DNA of 64,000 bases from contig JAILHK010000034.1 of the NCBI GenBank assembly GCA_024695815.1, forward strand, positions 62,001-126,000, read 5' to 3'. Positions within the stretch are counted from its first letter, which is position 1, and each line of letters begins with the position of its first letter. Positions 58,251-64,000 of this stretch are shown here, piece after piece. This DNA is from Prevotella sp. (GTDB taxonomy: Bacteria; Bacteroidota; Bacteroidia; Bacteroidales; Bacteroidaceae). A program made the position numbers and the translations under genes. Below the pieces are notes generated by a model that was not told the DNA's origin, made no database searches, and worked only from the letters and a program-made list of their open reading frames with translations.

Positions 58251-61200
58251 ATGGAGAAAAGATTTGTGATGCTTTTGGCCGGATTGTTCCTGTCGATAGG
58301 AATGGTTTTAGGTCAAAGCAAGATTACAGGAACGGTCTATGAAGACACTGGAGAACCTTGTATCGGAGCTACGGTGATGATACAGGGCACGAACAATGGA
58401 ACAAAAACAGACATTGATGGTCAATTTACGTTGACTGTCCCTGATGGCAAGAAGCTTGTCATCAGCTATATCGGCATGATTACCAAGACGGTGACACCGA
58501 AAAACGGTATGAAGGTGACGCTTCAGGCCGATGCCCACATGGTGCAGGAGGTCGTGGTCACTGGCGTACAGAAGATGGATAAGCGCCTGTTTACCGGTGC
58601 TACCACCAAGATAGATGCCGAGAAGACCAAGTTAGACGGTGTGGCCGACGTGACCCGTGCGCTGGAAGGTCGTGCAGCTGGTGTCAGTGTGCAGAACGTG
58701 TCGAGCACGTTCGGTACGGCACCGAAGATTAAGGTGCGTGGTGCTACCTCTATCTATGGTTCCTCTTCACCCCTCTGGGTGGTCGACGGTGTCATCATGG
58801 AGGATGCTGTCAACGTGAGCAGCGACGACCTGTCGAGTGGTGATGCGCAGACCCTGATTGCCAACGCCATTGCCGGACTGAACGCCGACGATATCGAGTC
58901 GTTCCAGGTTCTTAAAGACGGTTCGGCCACCTCTATCTATGGTGCACGCGCCATGGCCGGTGTGGTAGTTATCACCACCAAGAAAGGTCGTGTGGGACAC
59001 AGCGCAATCAACTATACCGGTGAGTTTACCTACCGCATGAAGCCCAGCTACAGCGAGTATAACATCTCAAACTCTCAGGAGCAGATGGGTATCTATAAAG
59101 AGATGGCAGCCAAAGGTTGGCTGGAATTCTCGGCCTTGGCCAACGGTGCTTCAAGTGGCTTGTATGGTAAGATGTATAACCTGATTCAGCAGTACGACGA
59201 AACCAAAGGCGCCTTCGGACTGCCATACACACAGGCTGCTATGAATGCCTACCTGCAGCAGGCAGAGTTCCGCAACACCAACTGGTTTGACCTGTTGTTC
59301 AATGACAATGTGATGCAGACCCACTCTGTCAGCATTTCCAGTGGTACGGAGAAGGCAAATCTCTATGCATCGCTGTCGGCTATGCTCGATCCAGGATGGA
59401 CAAAGGCCAGCGACGTGAAGCGTTATACGGCCAACGTGAATGCCTCTTTCAACCTGTCGAAGCAGCTGACGCTGACCTTGCGTACCAATGCCAGCCATCG
59501 TTCGCAGACGGCACCGGGTACGCTGAACCAGAATACCGACGTGGTGAGTGGTGCAGTGAGCCGTGATTTCGATATCAACCCCTTTAGTTTTGCACTCAAC
59601 ACCGCCCGTACGCTGGATCCCAATCAGACGTATAAGCGTAACTTTGCCGACTTCAACATCTTCCACGAGTTGAACAATAACTATATCGACATCGACGTGA
59701 TGGATGTGAAGTTCCAGGGTGAAGTTTCTTATAAGCCTATCCTTGGCTTAGAGGTCAACTTGCTGGGTTCCTACCGTGTGAACCGTTCTAGTCGCGATCA
59801 TAATGTGCTGAACACCTCAAACCAGGCCGAGGCCTATCGTGCCGGTGTGGACGATCCAAACGTGATGTACAGCAATACCTATCTGTACACCGATCCCGAC
59901 AAACCCAACTCACTGCCTATCAGTGTGATGCCTAAGGGCGGTATCTGGATTGAGAACCAGAACCGCGTGAAGCAGTACGACTTCCGTGGTACTATTAATT
60001 ATAATAAGGTGTGGGACGATATCCATATCTTCAACGCCTTGGTGGGTATGGAAGCCAACCGTGCCGACTATGATGCCTCTGAGAATCAGATCTACGGCAT
60101 GGACTATGAACATGCACGCTTGGTGAAGATCACTCCCGAATTCTTTAAGCAGGCAAAGGAAGAAGGTACAACGTTGTACCAGCGTTCCAGCTCATGGAAC
60201 CGTCGATTGGCTTACATGGCCAACCTGAACTATTCTTATAAAGGTCGCTATCAGTTGAACCTGACTGGTCGTTATGATGGTACCAACCAGTTGGGTAAGG
60301 CCCGCAGCTCTCGCTGGTTGCCTACCTGGAATGTGTCGTCTTCTTGGAATGCCCATGAGGAGTCGTTCTTCAAAGACTGGATGGAGAAGACCAACGGTGC
60401 TGTCAGTCATGCCACCCTGCGTCTGAGCTACTCGCTGACTGGTGAGCAGACTACTGCTTCGAATGCATACCCCATCTACTATCCCACCATCATCTGGCGT
60501 CCTCAGAGCGATCAGCAGGAGACAGGTTTGGTGCTCTATCAGTTGGGCAACTCTGATCTGACTTTCGAAAAGAAGTACGAGTTCAACCTGGGTGTTGACC
60601 TGGGCTTCCTGAACAACCGCATCAACTTTGTCAGCGACATCTACTGGCGCGACAACAAGTCGCTGATGGGCTATATGAATACCAACGGCTACGGTGGCGA
60701 GCTGCGTAAGTTTGCCAACGTCGCAGCCATGAAGTCGCACGGTATTGAGTTTACCATCTCTTCACAGAACATCCGTACGAAGGATTGGAACTGGAATACC
60801 GACTTCACCTTCTCTTACAACAAGACTGAGATTACCCACCTGTTGTCCACCAGTCGTGTGATTGACCTGGTGACTGTTGGCGGTGCCTCACGTGTGGGCT
60901 ACGACCACCGTTCGCTGTTCTCTATTCCTTTCGTAGGCCTGAACGATGAGGGTATTCCACAGATTATCAATGAGAAGGGCGAGGTGACAACGACAGACAT
61001 CAACTTCCAGGAGCACGTCAACCTGGACTTCCTGAAGTATGAGGGTCCTACAGAACCAGCCTATACCGGTGGTTTCAACAATATGGTGTCATGGAAGAAC
61101 TGGCGTCTGAACATGTTCTTCACCTACTCGTTCGGCAATAAGATTCGCCTTGACCCCGTCTTCTCTTATGCCTATAGCGACCAGAGTGCTATGCCTAAGG

Positions 61201-61571
61201 AGTTCAAGAACCGTTGGGTCATCCCCGGAGACGAGAAACGTACCAACATTCCCGCTATTGCATCTGTGGCACAATCCTATAGCGACCGCTATCTGGGCTA
61301 TGCTTACAATGCATACAACTATTCTACGGCTCGCGTGGCCGACGGTGGCTTTATTCGTCTGAAGAATATCTCACTGTCATACGACTTTGCACCGCAGCTG
61401 ATTTCTAAGATTGGACTCAGCACCGCATCGCTGAAGCTGGATGCTACCAATGTATGGCTGCTCTATTCAGACTCCAAGCTGAATGGTCAGGATCCAGAGT
61501 TCATCAACTCGGGTGGTGTGGCACAGCCCCTGTCTAAGCAGTTCACCCTTACACTGCGATTAGGAATCTAA
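58251..61571 (+). CDS. SusC/RagA-type TonB-dependent outer-membrane transporter
   Basis: 1,106 residues. Signal peptide (residues 1-21, ending LSIGMVLGQ), an N-terminal carboxypeptidase-regulatory-like domain (ITGTVYEDTGEPCIGATVMIQGTNNGTKTDIDGQF), a TonB-box-like region (VVVTGVQKMDKR), a plug domain with the SusC-specific LKDGSATSIYGARAMAGVVVITTKKG (about 225-245), and a C-terminal barrel to residue 1106 (LSKQFTLTLRLGI). It imports a glycan or peptide substrate with SusD, energised by TonB. It has the typical length and forms the operon with the next two genes. The substrate cannot be told. Confidence 0.93.
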   Translation: MEKRFVMLLAGLFLSIGMVLGQSKITGTVYEDTGEPCIGATVMIQGTNNGTKTDIDGQFTLTVPDGKKLVISYIGMITKTVTPKNGMKVTLQADAHMVQEVVVTGVQKMDKRLFTGATTKIDAEKTKLDGVADVTRALEGRAAGVSVQNVSSTFGTAPKIKVRGATSIYGSSSPLWVVDGVIMEDAVNVSSDDLSSGDAQTLIANAIAGLNADDIESFQVLKDGSATSIYGARAMAGVVVITTKKGRVGHSAINYTGEFTYRMKPSYSEYNISNSQEQMGIYKEMAAKGWLEFSALANGASSGLYGKMYNLIQQYDETKGAFGLPYTQAAMNAYLQQAEFRNTNWFDLLFNDNVMQTHSVSISSGTEKANLYASLSAMLDPGWTKASDVKRYTANVNASFNLSKQLTLTLRTNASHRSQTAPGTLNQNTDVVSGAVSRDFDINPFSFALNTARTLDPNQTYKRNFADFNIFHELNNNYIDIDVMDVKFQGEVSYKPILGLEVNLLGSYRVNRSSRDHNVLNTSNQAEAYRAGVDDPNVMYSNTYLYTDPDKPNSLPISVMPKGGIWIENQNRVKQYDFRGTINYNKVWDDIHIFNALVGMEANRADYDASENQIYGMDYEHARLVKITPEFFKQAKEEGTTLYQRSSSWNRRLAYMANLNYSYKGRYQLNLTGRYDGTNQLGKARSSRWLPTWNVSSSWNAHEESFFKDWMEKTNGAVSHATLRLSYSLTGEQTTASNAYPIYYPTIIWRPQSDQQETGLVLYQLGNSDLTFEKKYEFNLGVDLGFLNNRINFVSDIYWRDNKSLMGYMNTNGYGGELRKFANVAAMKSHGIEFTISSQNIRTKDWNWNTDFTFSYNKTEITHLLSTSRVIDLVTVGGASRVGYDHRSLFSIPFVGLNDEGIPQIINEKGEVTTTDINFQEHVNLDFLKYEGPTEPAYTGGFNNMVSWKNWRLNMFFTYSFGNKIRLDPVFSYAYSDQSAMPKEFKNRWVIPGDEKRTNIPAIASVAQSYSDRYLGYAYNAYNYSTARVADGGFIRLKNISLSYDFAPQLISKIGLSTASLKLDATNVWLLYSDSKLNGQDPEFINSGGVAQPLSKQFTLTLRLGI

Positions 61572-61606
61572 GAAGTATGGTATTTAATGATAATAGAACG
61601 AATAAG

Positions 61607-63388
61607 ATGAAAAATAAGATATACAACATATTGGTGATGGGAATGGGTGTGCTTGTCTCGACGGCCTGTTCCGACTTCCTTGACAAGATGCCCGACGAGC
61701 GCACAGAGCTCAATACCGTAGAGAATGTGGTGGACTTGCTAAAAGGCTCTTACCCTTCAAACAACTACCAGTTTATCTGTGAACTGTCAAGCGACAACTT
61801 TATCGACAACAATGCGCCTCACCTGCCGTCTAATCCTAACGACAAGCAGATTGAGAACCACTATAACTATCCATCGGCTGCACGCTGGAACGACGAGATG
61901 TTCCAGTTTGAAGAACCCCTCTCGGCTACCTATTCTGATTCAGAGTCGCACGGTCGTGTGTGGGACGGATGGTATAACTCTATCGCTGCAGTCAATGCGG
62001 CTTTAGAGGCTATCGATAACCTGGCAAAGGAAGAGGGCATCGACAGTCACGAGGACTATGGACATTTGTCTCCCCGCCTGCGCGCCGCTTACGGTGAGGC
62101 TCTCCTGCTGCGTGCCTACGACCACTTTGTCTTGGCCAACATCTTTGGTCAGGCCTATCGCAACGAGGCTCAGAGTGCGAAGGATATTTCTATTGCCTAT
62201 GTCACCGAGCCCGAGACCGAACTGCAAAAAAACTACGACCGCCTGTCGGTCAAGGAGGTCTATGACCTGATCATCAAGGATATGGAAGAGGGTCTGAAGT
62301 ATGTCAGCGACAGCTACTACGATGCACCTAAGTACCATTTCAATACCAATGCAGCCCATGCCTTTGCAGCCCGCGTCTATTTGTTCCACCACGACTGGGA
62401 CAAGTGTATCGCCGAAGCCAACCAGGTGTTGGGCACCAACGATGCCTCTCTGCTCCGCATGTCAATGGACTATTCCATCTTTTCCGACTGCGCCAGCTCT
62501 AGTGACTACGGCAACAAGTGGCAGGATCCGAAGTTGAACAACAACCTGATGCTGCTCGATACCTATAGCTCTTATTCACGTCTGGTATTCGGCTATCGCT
62601 ATAGCGTTGCCGGCGAGGCAGCCTCAGAAGTGCTGATGGTTCGCACCAACAGTGAGCTGTGGAATTCCTACATCGCCAACCCCATCACAATGGTCAGCGG
62701 CATGCTGTTCAGTTCCAGTCAGCACGACTACGGCTTCTACTCTTGTAAGATTAACGAACAGTTCCAGATGCTCGACAAGATTGCACAGACGGGATATGTT
62801 CACCAGATTATCCGTGCCTTCACGGCCATGGACCTGCTGTTGGAGCGTGCCGAGGCTTATATCATGAAGAACGATTTGGCCAATGCCAGTCATGACCTCC
62901 AGGCCTATTGGAACAACTCTATCGAGACCTTCTCTGAAAAAGACAAGGAGACCTTTGTCACACCCGGCGACATCAAGTTGCTGACTGACAATATGATCAA
63001 GTCGAACTTCAAAAACAAGACCAACTGTTTCGCCAACTGGGATTTCGTGTCGCAGAACATCTCGTCGGCCATTCACATCACTCCTGAGGCAGTGCCTTAT
63101 ATGAACTGTCTGAACGACTTCCGTCGTTTTGAGCATAGCTTTGAGGGCATGCGCTTCTTCGACCTGAAGCGTTGGGGCATGGAGTGGACCCACTACTATG
63201 GTCTGGACAAGAAAGCTATTGTGATGAAGGGCGTGGACAAACGTCGCGCCTTGGAAGCACCTTGGGAGGCTAAGTTTAATGGTGCAGGCAGCTCTCGCCC
63301 TGATATGGTGAGCGTGACGGAGACCAATGCTCGTCGTGAACTGGTGGCACCAAAATACAGTCAGTTCAGAATTAATTCAAACAAATAA
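61607..63388 (+). CDS. SusD/RagB-type substrate-binding lipoprotein
   Basis: 593 residues from ATG 61607 (MKNKIYNILVMGMGVL); the track's start is 10 codons upstream. Lipobox STAC with Cys about residue 21. The body shows SusD features: DFLDKMPDERTEL near the N-terminus, an ALLLRAYDHFVLANIFGQAY TPR-like helix, DLLLERAEAYIMKNDLANA and EGMRFFDLKRWGMEW near the end. It caps the SusC barrel and binds the substrate. It lies 36 bp after the SusC stop and leads to a metallohydrolase-type gene. Confidence 0.92.
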   Translation: MKNKIYNILVMGMGVLVSTACSDFLDKMPDERTELNTVENVVDLLKGSYPSNNYQFICELSSDNFIDNNAPHLPSNPNDKQIENHYNYPSAARWNDEMFQFEEPLSATYSDSESHGRVWDGWYNSIAAVNAALEAIDNLAKEEGIDSHEDYGHLSPRLRAAYGEALLLRAYDHFVLANIFGQAYRNEAQSAKDISIAYVTEPETELQKNYDRLSVKEVYDLIIKDMEEGLKYVSDSYYDAPKYHFNTNAAHAFAARVYLFHHDWDKCIAEANQVLGTNDASLLRMSMDYSIFSDCASSSDYGNKWQDPKLNNNLMLLDTYSSYSRLVFGYRYSVAGEAASEVLMVRTNSELWNSYIANPITMVSGMLFSSSQHDYGFYSCKINEQFQMLDKIAQTGYVHQIIRAFTAMDLLLERAEAYIMKNDLANASHDLQAYWNNSIETFSEKDKETFVTPGDIKLLTDNMIKSNFKNKTNCFANWDFVSQNISSAIHITPEAVPYMNCLNDFRRFEHSFEGMRFFDLKRWGMEWTHYYGLDKKAIVMKGVDKRRALEAPWEAKFNGAGSSRPDMVSVTETNARRELVAPKYSQFRINSNK

Positions 63389-63403
63389 GGAGGAAAAGCT
63401 ATC

Positions 63404-64000
63404 ATGAAGAAAAAGACAATCAATATATTGATGCTGCTTGCTGTGATGGCAACAGCTTTTCAGATGACTTCTTGTTCGGATGATGACTTTACGGCCACCA
63501 TCTTCGATACGAACGACTATCCTCTGGATCGCAACCTTTATACGTTTCCTCTGGATACCTTCGTGAAGGTCAACTTTCTGGAGCCTTACAATATGCGCTT
63601 CGTCTATAAGATGGAGTACATTGCTTCGGACAAGGACAAGAACCTGACACCGGCTTCTTACGACAAGAGTTGTCAGTTGGCCGTGCTGACCAAATACCTG
63701 TGGCACGATGTCTATAAGGATGTGGCAGCCGAGCACGACATCTTCTTGAAGAAGTTCAGTCCCCGCATTATCCATGTCATCGGTTCTAAGAACCTGAACA
63801 CCTCGTCTGGTACTGAGACCCTCGGTGTGACTGAGGGCAACACCAAGGTGACGCTTTATCGCACCAACCTGCTGAACCCTGACGATATTGCTGACATGAA
63901 CGAGTACTTCTTTGAGACAATGCACCATGAGTTTGGTCATATCCTGGACAACAACTCGTTGCACCCCACACCGTTCAACGTGCTGAGCAACGGCCGTTAT
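63404..64000 (+). CDS. Zinc-metallohydrolase lipoprotein of SusCD locus (partial)
   Basis: At least 199 residues, cut by the window edge. Lipoprotein signal (MKKKTINILMLLAVMATAF, lipobox TSC), then SDDDFTATIFDTNDYPLDRN... and the zinc motif ETMHHEFGHILDNN (HExxH). This order, a SusCD-adjacent lipoprotein with HExxH, matches the substrate import-associated zinc metallohydrolase lipoproteins (LP_HExxH_w_tonB). GGAGG lies about 10 nt before the ATG. It probably cleaves or processes the imported substrate at the cell surface. Confidence 0.75.
   Translation, partial: MKKKTINILMLLAVMATAFQMTSCSDDDFTATIFDTNDYPLDRNLYTFPLDTFVKVNFLEPYNMRFVYKMEYIASDKDKNLTPASYDKSCQLAVLTKYLWHDVYKDVAAEHDIFLKKFSPRIIHVIGSKNLNTSSGTETLGVTEGNTKVTLYRTNLLNPDDIADMNEYFFETMHHEFGHILDNNSLHPTPFNVLSNGRY

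Noticed and set aside
1-64000. CRISPR array
   Set aside because: No regularly spaced repeats with unique spacers were found.

Overview
The window is Bacteroidales DNA, probably Prevotella-like: TAnnTTTG promoters, a SusC/SusD pair and lipoproteins with Bacteroidetes-type lipoboxes. About 55 kb (1 to about 55,500) is a prophage whose left end lies outside the window. Its right end is a tyrosine integrase pointing away from an intact tRNA-Lys(TTT) gene. From 55,600 to 64,000 is host chromosome.

Prophage layout. (a) 1-16,896, minus strand: scaffold-like protein, major capsid protein, small head proteins, a probable head-tail adaptor, tail proteins including a 2,124-aa tail protein with a CotH-like region, and a BspA-type leucine-rich-repeat protein. 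(b) 17,083-25,565, plus strand: portal, two tandem paralogues, holin, amidase and a large nozzle-like tail protein. (c) 25,673-42,337, minus strand: a single 15.8-kb gene for a 5,255-aa polyvalent protein (DdrB-type ParB, Strawberry-notch helicase, two zincin domains, C-terminal LPD38-like region), preceded by a coiled-coil virion protein. (d) 42,987-46,772, minus strand: large terminase, a rhomboid-like protease, a one-piece spanin and an ejection-type protein. (e) 47,560-54,116, plus strand: an early-type operon of small genes, with DpnD/PcfM-like, PcfK-like and PcfJ-like proteins. (f) Integrase on the minus strand. The gene set (portal, adaptor, nozzle, ejection proteins; no sheath or tape measure seen) suggests a podovirus-like temperate phage. 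No DNA polymerase or CI-like repressor was recognised.

Regulation is the most unusual part. Five promoters heading the structural operons share the architecture AACACGGAA, exactly 20 nt, then TATTTTTG (one has AACACGTCT, one has GATATTTG). This keeps the host -7 box but replaces the host -33 box, so it looks like a phage-specific late promoter class read with a phage activator. The early operon has a host-like -7 box, three evenly spaced TTGTTATS repeats and an rrn-type boxA (TGCTCTTTGACA). Within that operon two tRNA-like minihelices with authentic T-loops start exactly on the last base of a stop codon. They could be RNase P processing sites in the polycistronic mRNA. A further highly structured RNA with its own promoter-like box lies at 2,393-2,504.

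Host side: tRNA-Lys with a good promoter, thymidine kinase, RsmI, a coiled-coil lipoprotein, and the start of a SusC/SusD/zinc-metallohydrolase lipoprotein nutrient-uptake locus with a promoter overlapping an 11-bp inverted repeat.
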